The notes: a model not told the origin generated them from the sequence alone. A DNA stretch of 64,000 nt from Entrophospora sp. SA101 (GCA_958430865.1 CAUDNR010004136.1:1-64000), one strand, 5' to 3'; counted from the stretch's first letter, positions 1 to 12,599 are shown. A program made the numbers and translations.

Positions 1-903
1 AACCCCAAAATCCAGTATGGTATGATCATAACGTTATGAATACTTTATACTAGCAAAAACCCATTGGTTTTGAGGTGAGGCCATTGGTTTGACGGGTTTA
101 TGGATAGTAAATTAGTTTTTTTAGCGGAGCAAATAATTTTTTTAGGGTTAATTATCATTCTACCGACCAGTTTACACATTAAAAATACTCGTGTTTAACA
201 TCGAGACAATAAGACATAAGGTTTGAAAAAAAGGCCCCAAAAACCAAATCGGCTGATATGAAAGGAAAATAATCATCAACTAAAAGAGAAACTCATAGAA
301 GCAAGTGGCATTGAGATTTCTACCAAACGATTTGTAGGAACTTTCATAATCTTAAGATTTATTCATGAGTTGGAGCAATAACGCCCCTTTGATGAAAACA
401 AAGAGAAAATGGTTGAAAGCCGGAGTGTTAGGAAGTGGAAGTCAGTGATATGGAGTGATTTACAATATTTCGACCAACTCGTGTTTAATTTTGGAGGAGA
501 ATTTACCTTTAATTATAAATGAGTTTAATAATCAAATTAGATTGAGGGGGGGACTGCCTTCACAATCACCTAACCTCAAAAAAATGAGCGAATTAAAGGC
601 TATTCTGAAAGAGGAATTCCATTAAAAGGACCGGAGCATGTATTTTAACAATTGGTGGCCAACTAGATACCATTGTTTTTTATTTGAGTTTTATTTTGAG
701 AAAGAAATTTATTTTTTTAGAATAAAAGTTATGAATACGTATACACTTCAAAACCTAAGCAACATAAAATTTTATATTTATTATTATGTATGTGTGGTCA
801 GACATTTTTGTTCATCATTAATGAGAAAAGTATAAAGAGAAATAGTCTTTAAAATATAATATACATGTATATAAATTTATTGCTTAAAATAGTATTAAAA
901 CTT
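1..903. other. Gene-free flank with a weak coding relic
   Basis: No intact gene. A 46-codon open stretch at about 484-624 on the plus strand sits next to a run of seven Gs and reads like a worn coding relic; I do not recognise it. The 65-codon frame at 638-835 has no protein-like composition. The region is the 3' side of the BTB-TLDc gene, and the same sequence recurs at 52138-53040. Confidence 0.4.
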
Positions 904-2400
904 TTATTTATCAATTATTTGGAATACTTCTAATTCGTCATATTTACTATGATTTACTATATTAATGTTATTATAATTACCACCATAACACTCAACAGTA
1001 TTATATGTTCTAAAAATAAGATCACAAGTATTACCAAAAATAGCCAAATCTGAAGGATGGCAGTAAATTGCTTTTTGTTTAATAACATAACTAAATTGTG
1101 CAGAATTAATATCATTTCTATTTCTAATATTAAAAATAAAACTTTCAGTTGTATTTTTAAATATGATATTTCCATTATTTAAATTCCAATCAAGTGGATT
1201 ATAACCTCCTACTAATTGATCTGAATTTTGTATTTTGCCTACTACAAGAGTTTTATTGATATTATCACATTTTTGATGAAATGTAGCTACACTATTACCA
1301 TCTCTACTACTACGATATATAAGTTTGAATTCATATTTAACTTCCTTTAATGAACTATATTGTGGACTTTTTCTATCAATCCAACTTGCAAAAAGTAAAG
1401 TAAGTTTTTGATTGATTGTCAATGATTCAAGTGTTGAATTCAAAATTTTAAATTCAGGATTCCTTGATGGTAATAAACTCAATATTTGTTGTCTATCAGG
1501 AAATATATAATAATGTAAAAGGGGCTTCCATAAAGTTTTGGGGAAAAGCATTTGATATGGCTCAATTTTATTAAAAAAATCATCTCGAGAAACATCCTGA
1601 AATCTTATTAAAAAAAGAAATTCTTTTAATGTATTGCTTAAATCAGCAAAATTTTGTGATGACCAATCCTCAACATTGATATTATTGATTTCTGGATGTT
1701 TTGCCAATCCCCATTTAAGAATATTTTCCCAAATAACCATCTCATTAACAGAAAAATCATCTCTTTTGAGAATTTCCAATAGAGTTGGTTTTTCCAACAA
1801 TTCAAATTCACTTGATTCAAATAATTTTTCACTATATTCACAAAATTTTTCCAAATAAATATTTTTCAATTCCTTGAATTTTTCATTACCATAAATTAAT
1901 TGTAAAATTTTAACTGGACTTTCTTTTATATAATCTTCACAATTTTCAATAAAGTATTTCATAATATATTCATAAAATGACTCAATACCAAGTTGATCTG
2001 CTGCAATTATTAGTTCTAATATCTCAGCTCCAGAATAATTTTCAAAATCAATTTTACATGTGTATAGGAATCTTTCATTAAACAGGTTATTATCATTAAT
2101 ATACATTCAATTAATTAATAAATAAATAAATAATAAATTTATTTAAACTTACTTGAGAATAGGCTTAAAAAATTTTTCACTAATATTAGCTTCCTTAACA
2201 ATATAATATCCATTTTCTTTTGTTGCATCATTTAATACATTGCTAAAAAATGGACAATGAGCAGATATGATGGATGCATGTGCATGAACTTCTTTAATGT
2301 TTGGTTCTACACCAAGATATATTTTTACATCATAAAAATCTTCTGTATTTAATAATCTTTCATTTTCATTGAAATATTTTTCCAAAATTGTTGAATCCAT
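904..2400 (-). CDS. BTB-BACK-TLDc domain protein (left copy)
   Basis: Two exons, 2153-2400 and 904-2071, joined by an 81-bp GTAAGT...AG intron, give 471 residues. The start is the first ATG at 2400. The N-terminal BTB domain (about residues 1-110; DVKIYLG, HAHASIISAHCPFF) is split by the intron as in the paralog at 47.5 kb. A BACK-like helical region (about 115-240) follows, then a TLDc domain (about 290-471) with the typical SRDGNS stretch and a C-terminal DELEVFQI. BTB-BACK proteins of this kind are usually Cullin-3 adaptors; TLDc is linked to oxidation resistance and V-ATPase binding. The specific role is unknown. It is divergent from the O-methyltransferase, with 111 bp between start codons. 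Confidence 0.88.
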
Positions 2401-2511
2401 TTAATTTTTTTTTAAAAAGGTTAAAAAAAAAAAAATCGACAATTAGCAAATAAACCGGTTTTATACCTTTTTGGAGAATGGGACTCGTCATAAAATATAA
2501 AAAAATTGAGC
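2401..2511. promoter_or_regulatory. Short divergent promoter region
   Basis: Only 111 bp separate the start codons of the minus-strand BTB-TLDc gene and the plus-strand O-methyltransferase. It holds poly-A/T tracts at 2404-2440 and no other motif I can name. It probably drives both genes. The duplicate is 54538-54648. Confidence 0.45.
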
Positions 2512-3608
2512 ATGAAATTCCTTAAAAAAATTTCAATCCTTCCGTATTCACAATTTTATCATTATCGTCGTCAATTATTGCACCAACATTATAAATTATT
2601 GATATCCAAGAGTGCAAATGATATTTCCAAGAAAGCTTTTCATACTACAAATAGTTTCCGGGCACAATTTCCATTTTTATTTTTAAATTCTGGTCCATAC
2701 GCAACCGAACATTCCACACCACCACCTGATGCTCTAAGAACAATATATCAACAAACATTGAATCATTCAAGAAAAAATTATGCTATTAGCGAACTTCAAG
2801 GTTCATTCTTGACATTTTTAACTTCTATAATTAAACCAAAAGGCATTCTTGAACTTGGATGTTTTCTCGGTTATTCCAGTTTGTGTTTTGCTGAAGGATT
2901 ACGAAAAAGTGGAATTGCAAGTAATAATAAAAGTACAATAGTAACTTGTGAACTTGATCCTGATTATGCGAAAAAAGCCAAAGAAAATATCGAGTATTGT
3001 GGATTCAGTGATCTGATTGAAGTAAAAGTTGGAAATGCTATTGACACGTAAATATTAATATATGATTATGATTTTGTAATTTATATATATTTTAAATTTT
3101 GTTTTGTTTTTAGAATAAAAAATTTAGAAAAGTCAAAGAAATTTGATATGATTTTCCTAGGCAAGTAATGTTTATGATTTTTTGGCATCAAAACACTAAT
3201 TAATTTTTGTTATACATTTAATAATTTTAGATGCAAATAAGTCTGGTTATATTAATTATTTAAACATTATACTTGATTGTGACCTATTAAGTGACGATGG
3301 ATTCATTATTGTTGACAATGGTAAATATTATTTTTAATTAATTAATTAATCATGAAATATCAAATTATGAAATATTAACAATTGAGGAAAAAAATATAAA
3401 AGTGCTTTATAGTGGTTATGTTGAAAAAGTGCCTCATTTATCCATCACCACACCAACTACACAAATTATACCACCATCAAAGATGGGAGTAGCTAAACAT
3501 ATACATGAATTTAATGAATATGTGAAAAATGATCCAAGGGTTGATCAATTGCTATTACCAATTTTTGATGGATTAACATTTATTTGGAAAAAGAAGAATC
3601 ACAATTAA
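2512..3608 (+). CDS. SAM-dependent O-methyltransferase (left copy)
   Basis: Four exons, 2512-3047, 3114-3160, 3231-3320 and 3403-3608, give 292 residues. ATG at 2512 is the first in frame. The fold is Methyltransf_3 (catechol/caffeoyl-CoA type): motif I ILELGCFLGYSS near residue 110, the acidic ribose-binding motif CELDPDYA, and the metal-site motif DMIFLDANKSGY, which is only restored when exons 2 and 3 are joined. The second intron has a GC donor (G|GCAAGT...AG); the nearby GT at 3165 would run into a stop. About 60 residues precede the catalytic fold and are basic and hydroxyl-rich, possibly a mitochondrial presequence. Substrate unknown. Confidence 0.88.
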
Positions 3609-4120
3609 TATAAATGGTGTTTTTTTTGTTTTAATGATTAAAAATGTTTGGTTTGGTTTGATTAATTAATTAATTATTTAATTAACAAAATTAATAATTA
3701 CATTCATAAATGTTTTTGGATTTTTTCTTCTTTTCAAAACAAAAAAAAATCCTTGCTCATTCAATACTAAATAATTAACCTAACGCTACTAGGATTTATG
3801 TACTCTAGTCACTAATAAAATTAAATATAATACATAATATAATATATATATATTATATTAAATGTTTGCTTCTCTTAATAAAAAACAAATAAACAATCGA
3901 AAAATTTAAATTTTATGTGGAAAAAAAAATTGTTTAAATAAAAAGAAAAATTATTATTATTATTATTAAGTATTACTAAAAAAACTCTAATTATTGCCAA
4001 TATAATTAATTATTAAATAAATTAAAATTAAAATAAATATAATTAATTAAATGTTCAAAAAAATTTTTTTTTCCAAATTTTCTTCCCAACCCCACCCCTC
4101 CCACAAAAACAATATTATAA
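3609..4120. other. Gene-free region between convergent genes
   Basis: Very AT-rich 3' flank shared by the O-methyltransferase and the PAK-like kinase. It contains TTAATTAA runs, an (AT)n tract near 3840 and a (TTA)n tract at about 3952-3968. No ORF of note. Confidence 0.6.
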
Positions 4121-7100
4121 TTATCCAATACTAGAATCGTCAAAATTATTTGAAATACTATTAATATAATAATCAGCATCATCATCTACCTCCTCATTTC
4201 CATTATTGCTAACAATATTTACATATCCAGAATATATTTCATTATGATCTTCTTCATAACCGTAATCATTTATTATATTATCATCATCGTAATCATAATC
4301 ATAATCATTATGATATTCTTTCTTCACATCATTTTGATTGATATCACCATTAACATTATGATATTCTTTCTTCACATCATTTTGATTGATATCACCATTA
4401 ACATTATGATTTTCATCTCCTTCTTCTTCTTCCTCCTCCCCCTCCCCTCTTTCATTCCCTTCAAGCATACGAAATTCTTGCAACATTCTCTGAATCTCAC
4501 TGTTTGTCGATACATTTTGTAGAAATTGATGCTAATTAAATAATAGTTGTTTAATTAGTATGTATTATTAATAAGAAATGTAATTATTCAATTTAATATT
4601 TTAAATAATAGCAGGATTGTTAATAATAATATTTTTGCATAATAATACGTACTGTTAACAATTCATCTGCAGATTTTCGTTTAGTTGTATCAGTTTCTAT
4701 ACAATTGGCAAGGAAATCCTTGAATATTTTTGTCCATCTCTCAGGATTAACTAAATCAGGAATTCCATGTTTGGCTATCATTACAACTGCCTATTATAAA
4801 AATAAAAATAATAGTTGATTAAATAAATGATAAATAAATTGGTCTCATAACATGCAAAAAAATTTTTTTACCTTCAATCCGGGATGTTCAATGTATGGTG
4901 GATCTCCTTCGGCCATTTCAATCATCACAATACCAAGACTCCAAATATCAGCCTTGGTGCCATATTGTGACCCTAATATAACTTCTGGTGCCATCCAATA
5001 TGGCGTACCTACCACTGAATCACAATAAGGTTGTTTGTCGGTCAATTGTATAGATTGTGCGAAATCAGCTATAAAGTAATAATAAATTAATGTCATCATT
5101 ATTATAGTTAAATTTTCTTTAAATTCTAGGAATTAACATTATGAATTATCTTTGAATTATTTTATTACCAATTTTAATGTCACCGTTATTATTTAATAAT
5201 ATATTATCGCTTCGAATATCTCGATGAATGACTCGTGATTTGTGTAAATATGAGATGCCTTTTAGTGTTTCTCTCATAAATCTTGCAATTTGAAATTCGT
5301 TGATTTTTGGACCATCAGGATACATCGATATAATATCAGCCAATGATGCTTCCATACATTCCATCGCTACCCAAAGTGAATCAACAGTGTAGTAACAACC
5401 AATATATTCAACTATATTTGGATGTTGACTTGATTTCATCCTCATTAATTCATTCTTTACAACATCCAATTTATTTGTTTTCTCGTAAGGAATAACCTTA
5501 ATTGCATCCTAAATATTATTATTATTATATTACAATTAATGCTATTTTATTTTTATCATAGTAGTAATGATAATTATGATAATAATTGAAATTATTATTT
5601 TACCATCCTATCAGCATTTTTTTGTAATGCTGAATATATTTCTCCAGAATCACCTTCAGCAATCGGTAACATGTTATCGTAAATTTCATTTGGTTCTCCA
5701 ATATCCAAAATTTCAACTAAAAAATAATTTTAATAATTTTATATAAGTAATGATAATGGTAATGATATTAGCAATAACAAACTTTGAAACAAACCTAAAT
5801 GACGAATTTCTTTCGGTAACAAATCAGGATTTATATAGGATTGCACTGAATCATCATCATTCTGTCTTATCGATGATGACGTTGATATTGGCATTGATAA
5901 AGGCGTTGATATGGATGGTGATGTGGATGGTGATATTGTTGGTGACGGTGATGTCGATTCTGTGATTGCTGAATACTTTTTTGAAAACGATGATTTTTCT
6001 TTTTGTTCCTTTTCATATGGAATATTTGATAATGATGAACTTTTTTTAATAGAAGAACTTACTATTACATTCAATTTGTAATTATTATTATTTGCATTAT
6101 TATTGTTATTGCTAGCAGAATCGTTCATAGAGGGAAGGTAATTGGGCAAAGAATTGGTAGAAGAACGTAATTTTTTATCTTGTTTTAGACTCAATAAATC
6201 ATTTTTTGCACCAATATTACCATCATCATTATTATTATCATCATCATTATTAGTATATCCTTTACTTTCTATAATATTTTCATTATTTATATACAATGCT
6301 GGCAGTGAACCAACACTATATTGTTTTTTATTGTGAATATTCTTGATATAGTCTTTTTGCGAACTAGAAATTGAATCTGATAAATACTTTTGTGATGTAG
6401 TAGTGGTTGTAGTAATTGTAGTATTTGGTATGTTAAATTTGGATTTTTTAGGTGATGATGATGATGATGATGATGATGATTCTTCCTCAACTTTTTGGCT
6501 AATTGGTCGGGCTTTATTTTGTCTGTGGGGAGGTCTTGGAGGTGGTTCAATTTTTTTTGTGGTAGGAATTGGTGGAATTACACCTACTTTTAGAGGATTG
6601 TTATTGCTGTTGTTGTTGCTGTTGTTACGTGGTGGTGGAAGTATAGGTGATGTGGGTCGATAGTTAGGTGGTGGTGGAATATTAATTATTTCTGCGCCAC
6701 GAGAATCTCTTATTTTATAAGGTGATTTTTGTGAAGATGGAATCGGTGACATTGGTCTGTCACGCGACGATGGATTTGGTGACAGTGGCCTGTCTCGTGA
6801 GGATGGAATTGGTGACGTTGGCCTGTCACGCATTGTTATAGGAGAATAAGGATAATCACTTGTTTTTGAAGTGGAAGAAATAGGCCTATCTTTATTATTA
6901 TTTATTATTGAACTTGTAGAATCCCTTAAATGCGTAGTGTTATTATTTGAAGAAGAAGAAGAATTTGAGTATTTTCTTGGAGAAACAGGACTGTTGATAA
7001 ATGAATCATTGTTATCGCTATTATAATTATAATTATAATGATTTTGATTTTGAGACGAATAACTAGTTGTGTTATTGATGGTAGATTGGGATTCTTTTAT

Positions 7101-8576
7101 TGGGGAAGACAAACTAGAAGTCCTTGGTAATCTTGGAGAAGCTATCGAAGGAGTGTCGTAATATGTGTTGGTGAAAGGAAATGAGCTGGTTGATTCATTT
7201 GCAGAATTTTGTGAACTTGCCGAACCTTTTCTTTGACTATTTATATTATTATTACTGTTTCTGTTGTGATAGTTCGGTGAATCTATTAATTCCGAAGAAT
7301 TATTAAATAAGTCATTTGGTTGAGTGTGATAAAGAGAAGGACTTGAATATTTTCTGACAGGAGATTTTAATAATGATGCTGAACCTTTCCTTATTAAGGT
7401 TGGATAATTGTTGCCATTGTTATTGTAATTGTCAGCATTGACATTAAGAGTTGATGGGGCGGGAGAAGGTGATGGAAGTATGTAAGGTTGTGGAGTGTGA
7501 GAACCCAAGGATACAGAACGCTGATGTGCAATATTAGTAATTGAAGATAAGGAGGAAATTTGACGTTGCTGATTATCATTTGCTAACATATGTAATAATC
7601 TATTTACTGCTTCGGGACGATTTTTAAAATCATCTTCGGTAATTCCTGCAGATTCAAGTTGGGCCTTCCATTCTGGCGGTATAACCTATTTGGTTTGGTT
7701 TTTGTTTGTATAATATTTTATCGATTTATGTATAAATTAAATTTGAATGGGTTGCTAAATAATTAATTATTTGTTTACGTATTTATATATGAATAATTAA
7801 AAATCGCACTGAATGAATTTATTTGGACATACCATAAATCCAGCTTCATCAAGTCCAACATGTACATTATGTTTAAAATTATAGGGTATTCCTATATTTT
7901 TACCCGGTGCTCCATTTCCATCTATTTATTAATATATAAATATAATAATATGAATTAAAATTTTTAAAATAATAAATATTATTATTATTAACGGAGGGAA
8001 AGGAAATACCAGATGGTTCAAGAGTTGGAACTAAAAGTGGATTTATATATTTTGTATTAAGTATATCATCACTTGGTAAATTTTTTTGCCAAACATCTGG
8101 CAATCCCTAAGGATATGAATGAATAAGTAAATGAATGTATAGATTTTATAAGGAATGAATGGTGAAATAAATGAAATTTAATAAATAGCAAGTATTATTA
8201 TTATAATAATAATAATAAAAATAGAAATTAAAATTAATTAATTATACTCGATACTTACCACGAATTTGCCACTTTCGTTATTATATTCTACATGAATTCC
8301 ATGTTCAAATTTTGTTGGCTTACTAATCTCAAATATTTTATCGCTTCTTTTTTTCTTTTTTCCATTATGATTAGTGTGATTGAAGTGAGGACTAGTGGAT
8401 TGAGCTTGAGTAGCAGTAGGTCTTGAATTTATTAGCTTTGAAGTTGGTCTATCATGACTAAACTGTTTGTAAGCCTGGGTGTCACTTGACTTACTTTCAT
8501 CAGAGTGGGAAGCTCCACTACTGTTTGAGGACACCTGTGAACCCAGCTTGACTATTTTTCCTTTTAAGCAAACCAA
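4121..8576 (-). CDS. PAK/Ste20-family kinase with two CRIB motifs (left copy, 5' end unresolved)
   Basis: Nine exons join in frame: 8259-8576, 8010-8106, 7833-7921, 5795-7685, 5604-5716, 5169-5508, 4872-5068, 4653-4790 and 4121-4531, giving 1197 residues from the first supported codon. Two CRIB (Cdc42/Rac-binding) motifs occur: [14 protein letters not shown] (residues 84-97, followed by a GLPDVW segment) and [14 protein letters not shown] (about 148-161, followed by a VIPPEW segment). A 600-residue Asn/Ser/Pro linker follows, with three RDRPxSPxPSS repeats and PxxP stretches. The kinase domain is at about 805-1070, with an acidic tail. Catalytic motifs are altered: IAEGDSG in the glycine loop, HRDIRSDN instead of HRDIKSDN, and DFA instead of DFG; the AIK lysine and GTPYWMAPE are kept. 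The first exon begins at TTG after an acceptor AG, so the start codon lies further upstream. Confidence 0.88.
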
Positions 8577-9041
8577 CTTGTATATATATTTGTGTGTGTA
8601 TATATATATATTAATTTATATATATATACTGACTGTTATGTGTTGTATATTGTAGACGAATAATTTTTATTATGGCACCTTTTTTTTCGTTAATAATTGT
8701 TTCGTTAGTTATTTCACTTCACTTTTTCTTGTGTATTTCTTTTTTTGTTATTTGATTGACCAAACAAATTAAAAAATTTATATATATATATATATATAGG
8801 AAAGTTGTAATAATTTATAAATAAATTTATTTACAATTATAAATATAAAGGTAGTACTTACTAATCAAATTTTTGATATTCGTGTGACTTCAAATATAAG
8901 TTTTATTATGTTACTCCGGTAATCCCTGACCAATAAAAAATCAATCAATCTTTTCTCTTTCATTTCCTCTTCTCATATTTCATTCATTCACACATATATA
9001 TTCACTTTTTACTAAGGACACATAGTAAATTATTAATTAAA
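8577..9041. promoter_or_regulatory. Divergent region between PAK-like kinase and DPH3
   Basis: It must contain the 5' exon(s) of the kinase, which I could not place. A strong GTAAGT donor on the minus strand lies near 8850, but the open frames before it stop. No ATG exists on the minus strand between 8577 and 8870. (AT)n tracts are at 8601-8630 and 8779-8798. The DPH3 promoter is at the right end. Confidence 0.4.
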
Positions 9042-9557
9042 ATGACAAGTTTTTATGATGAAGTAGAGATTGGTAAAGTTTTTGATCTCGCTGATTTGAA
9101 TTTTCCACATTTGATTCATTTGTTAAATTGTTTTGTATTTTCCGAAAATAATGTTTAGAAGATTTTGAATTTGAGGAAGAAACAAAAACATATCATTATC
9201 CTTGTCCGTGTGGAGACCGTTTTGAAATCACATTGGTATAGCCATAATAATAATAAATAATAAAAATAACGATGATGATGATATATAAATATATATATAA
9301 ATATATATGTATAAGTATTAATAATAATTACATTTTGTATAAATAGGAAGACTTAATGGATGGAGAAGACATTGCACGATGTCCAAGTTGTTCATTGATG
9401 GTTCGCGTAATATATGATTTAGTAAGTGATCAAATTATTATTTTGATATTTATTATGGAATGATTTATCGTTAACTAAATATGATTATTATTATTAGGAT
9501 GAATTCCAGTGTAATAATAATGTCGGACAATTAGTTGATAAATCAATAGCTGTTTAA
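9042..9557 (+). CDS. DPH3: Diphthamide biosynthesis protein 3, CSL-type zinc protein (left copy)
   Basis: Four exons, 9042-9072, 9159-9235, 9347-9421 and 9498-9557, give 80 residues, close to the family's usual 80-85. The N terminus [15 protein letters not shown] is typical. The four zinc-binding cysteines are in PCPCGD and CPSCS. The family supplies electrons for the first step of diphthamide formation on elongation factor 2 and also serves Elongator-dependent tRNA modification. The fourth exon is short and acidic-to-neutral, as in other family members. All introns are GT-AG. Confidence 0.93.
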
Positions 9558-9709
9558 AATATATTTATTGTAAAATACAGAGCAAATTTTATTTATACAC
9601 AGGTTTTTTCTAGAAAATAATAAATAAATATTTTAGCAAAATAAAAAATACAAAATAATATTTACAAATAAGAATATTTATTATTATGTTTCAATATTGA
9701 TTATAAAAG

Positions 9710-10418
9710 TCAAATTGTATTCATATTATTAAATTTATTCAATATTTCATTTAATTGTATATCTTGTTTTTCTGCCTCCTCCTCCTCTACCTCCTCTTTT
9801 GCTCTTTCTTCTTTGATTTTAAATATTGGGAGAAAATTAAATTGAAGTCAATTAATTAATTTATTGATCAAATGAATTAAAGAAAGGGAGAGAACTTACC
9901 ATATTTTAAAGTTGAATTGTCAGGATTAATAGATGAAGATATTGATAAGTTACTACTGTTGCTAATTATATTATTATTATTATTACCACCAATATTATTA
10001 TCACTACTATTAATATTAGCATTAATATATTCATTATATTTTCTTATTTGTTCTTGATGTTGAAAATTAAAAAAATATCCATTTTCTCTACAATTATTAT
10101 TGTTGCTATATTTATCATAGTAAGAATTTTCATTATTTAATGCTAAGGGTGTTATTGGTGTCATTGAACAAGATATTGGGCGAAGAAGTGGGCTTGGTCC
10201 TGGACTTGGAGTTGAGCTGGTACTTCTTGGAGGTGTTAAAGAATTTAAACCTGTCAGCTCATAATTAATAAGGCTATTAGCATTGTGAATAGTAGTAGTA
10301 GTAGTAGTAGGAATAGAAGTGTTGTTGGCAGTGAAATTTATTTGAAGTGGATCAATAATGAGATGAAGTGAAGTGTTGATGTGATGCTGTGATTGTGATT
10401 GTGAATGAGAAGAAGGTA

Positions 10419-10472
<54 letters not shown>

Positions 10473-10536
10473 AATTGAAGTTGTTCAATGTTAAATTTTC
10501 TGCTGTTGCTGCTGATTCTTGAACTGTGAAACTCAT
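9710..10536 (-). CDS. Asn/Ser-rich low-complexity protein (left copy)
   Basis: Two exons, 9900-10536 and 9710-9810, with a GTAAGT donor at 9899, give 245 residues from the first ATG (MSFTVQES). It contains a long Asn run (residues about 22-37), Thr runs, and a TPPRSTSSTPSPGPSP segment with several Ser/Thr-Pro sites that may be kinase targets. The second exon encodes a short Glu-rich helix (EERAKEEVEEEEAEKQ), plausibly coiled coil. The join is phase-correct. I recognise no domain and assign no function. It is tail-to-tail with DPH3, with about 150 bp between stop codons. Confidence 0.7.
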
Positions 10537-11959
10537 TATAATAAATATTCTGAATTTGAAAAAAGGAATAACGGCGGCGATAATAATAATAAATGCTACT
10601 GCTAGCTGTGCGACCACTCAAAAAATGGAATGATGTCTAATCTGAAATCTTGTGGTGCATGCAATTTTTAATCCAATACATTGGATTTATGGTAAATTCC
10701 AAATATTAAAATAACATAGTCAATGAAAGTTTGATAGTTCAAACATCATTTGTTGACTCCATATTCGTTTCTTTAGCTTCTGACATCATTTATCGATTTG
10801 TTGTTTCATACAAAATATATAGAAATTTCGATGTGTAACCAATCAGGTTTAAAAAAATTTATAATTAAGTCATTATAGTTTTCTAATGAATTCTGTTCAT
10901 GCTGATAGAGGCTCTCTATGTAAAGCTATAGTTATTCAAAAGCAGCATTACTTTCACTTCAAATTTATATTTACGCAAATAAGAAGAGTATGGGCAGGAG
11001 AGGAGATCATCAGTTGTAATAACCAAAAAGAGATAATTAATCTTCAATTGCGGCGATTTGGTTGATAAACTTCAAGATATAATTTTTTCTAGATGAAGGA
11101 ATAAATTTGTGCAGAATTTTCTGAACAAAAATATACATGTGTGAATAATAATTCTATATATATATTTGTAATTGATTAAATGCCCATGTACACTTAAACC
11201 ATTAAGCATGATATACTTTCCTTTTAACAAATTAGATTGTAATCTAATTTGTGTTGGGCAAGGAGCCCTTGGATTGCATTACCTTGATATTACCAAGTTG
11301 ATGGAGTGTTCTTGATGGATCCATATTGAGATTGATTGTTCAGTTTTTTGATGAAATATTTGTGTTTTGTTGTTGTTTTTATTATTATTTATTATATCAT
11401 TATTTTTAATGTTGTTGTTATTGACATTATTATTGTTGTTGCTGATATTTTTTTTTATTTGGTTTTTTTTTCTTTTTAATTTTTTAATTTATTTATTGGT
11501 TATATTGTTTATTTTCCCCATTTCAATTAGTATTGTTTTCCATGTGTCTCTAATGAATATTGAGATGAAGATGTATGTTATTGAATTTGTTGTAAAGTGT
11601 GTTGAGGCAATAGAAAGTTTCCCATTTGGGCAATTAACATTGTCATTCATTATTAGTAATTTTTTATTTGATGGTATTGCCAATACTATGTGAAATATGT
11701 TCAATAGTCCAACTTTTTTTCTGTGTTTATAATTTCAGTACTAAAAATAATTGTATCTGTGATGTTTTTGATTAACCAGCCTGTTGCATTTGGGAAATTA
11801 TGTTTTTTTCAACTTCCATCATACTTGGAAAAGATGGTAAAATTTAGGGTCAACATTATTTAAAATATAGGAAGTTACTAACATTCAAACCACCATAACT
11901 TTTTTAAGTAATAAATATTTTACATCTAACTTTTTATAGAATTATTCTTTGGCATTTTA
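10537..11959. other. Gene-free region
   Basis: No gene I can support. A plus-strand frame at 11367-11693 is only a T-rich stretch translated into Leu/Phe. The left copy of the duplication is followed to 11863, where the comparison ends only because the right copy runs out of window. Confidence 0.55.
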
Positions 11960-12545
11960 TTACATAAATTATGAAGAGTTTGAATCCAAAAGTGTTCTGT
12001 GTGTCCATGTGATGGTTTTCAAAGATGATGCATAAAATTGGTCAGGTTTAGATGACTCAAGCTATACAATGATTTGTTATTATATGGGGCATGCTGCAAC
12101 AAAACCAGACAAAGTGAACATTGGCATTACCGATGATTTCAGGGATCAAAATTTAGTCATTTTTAAGGTGATTAATGTGATTACAATTAACAGTTTTATA
12201 ATATCCTATTTGTTATCTTAAGTGATATATAGAACTATCCCTATATAAAAATAATTAATATGAAGCTAATTTACATTAGGTCTACCATGGAACCCAAAAA
12301 TTATAGCACCATTAGTAGTACATATTTTGAAGAAGGAACAAGGAGAAAAGATTGCACCTTATGTTTTCAAAATAAATGATACTCAAACACTTGAAGCTTA
12401 TCTAAGAAAAGAAAAGATTACCTATGAAATTTATCAAGAAGAAAGAAAAATAATGGATGTTAGGAAAAGATATCAGAATGAAGGAGTATTAAAACCTAAC
12501 AAAAGACAGAATATTTGGAAGAAAAATAACTACCATTTTCTTTGA
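11960..12545 (+). pseudogene. Broken coding relic of unknown family
   Basis: Two protein-like stretches on the plus strand: about 12070-12180 (contains KVNIGITDDFRDQN) and 12327-12545 (Lys/Glu-rich, contains DVRKRYQNEGVLKPNKRQ), separated by stops. The first has a faint resemblance to GIY-YIG/T5orf172 'KIGIT' segments, which I do not trust. It lies next to other transposon-like material. Confidence 0.3.
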
Positions 12546-12599
12546 TAGTTGGAATGAATTTCATTTTATACAGAATATTCTTTAATTACTTTCTTATTT

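Larger units (their letters stand above)
1..11863. repeat. Large direct duplication, left copy
   Basis: Every feature from the first base to 11863 recurs at +52137, in the same order and orientation with no net insertion or deletion. All five genes, intron positions and low-complexity tracts (for example the poly-Asn codon run near 10425-10470) are preserved. By eye the only differences are 12 substitutions at 1160-1311. No edge is visible: the match begins at the first base and runs until the right copy meets the window end. It is either a tandem segmental duplication of about 52 kb or an assembly duplication. Confidence 0.95.

Noticed and set aside
638..835. 65-codon frame present in both duplicates
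   Set aside because: Conserved only because the whole region is duplicated; Tyr/Phe-rich with no family resemblance.
6287..6663. Frames rich in poly-His or poly-Asp on both strands
   Set aside because: They are shadows of the Ser-rich linker of the PAK-like kinase, which has splice-supported reading.
11367..11693. Hydrophobic 108-codon frame that looks like a membrane protein
   Set aside because: It is a T-rich tract giving Leu/Phe runs, with an equally open frame on the other strand and no splice or homology support.
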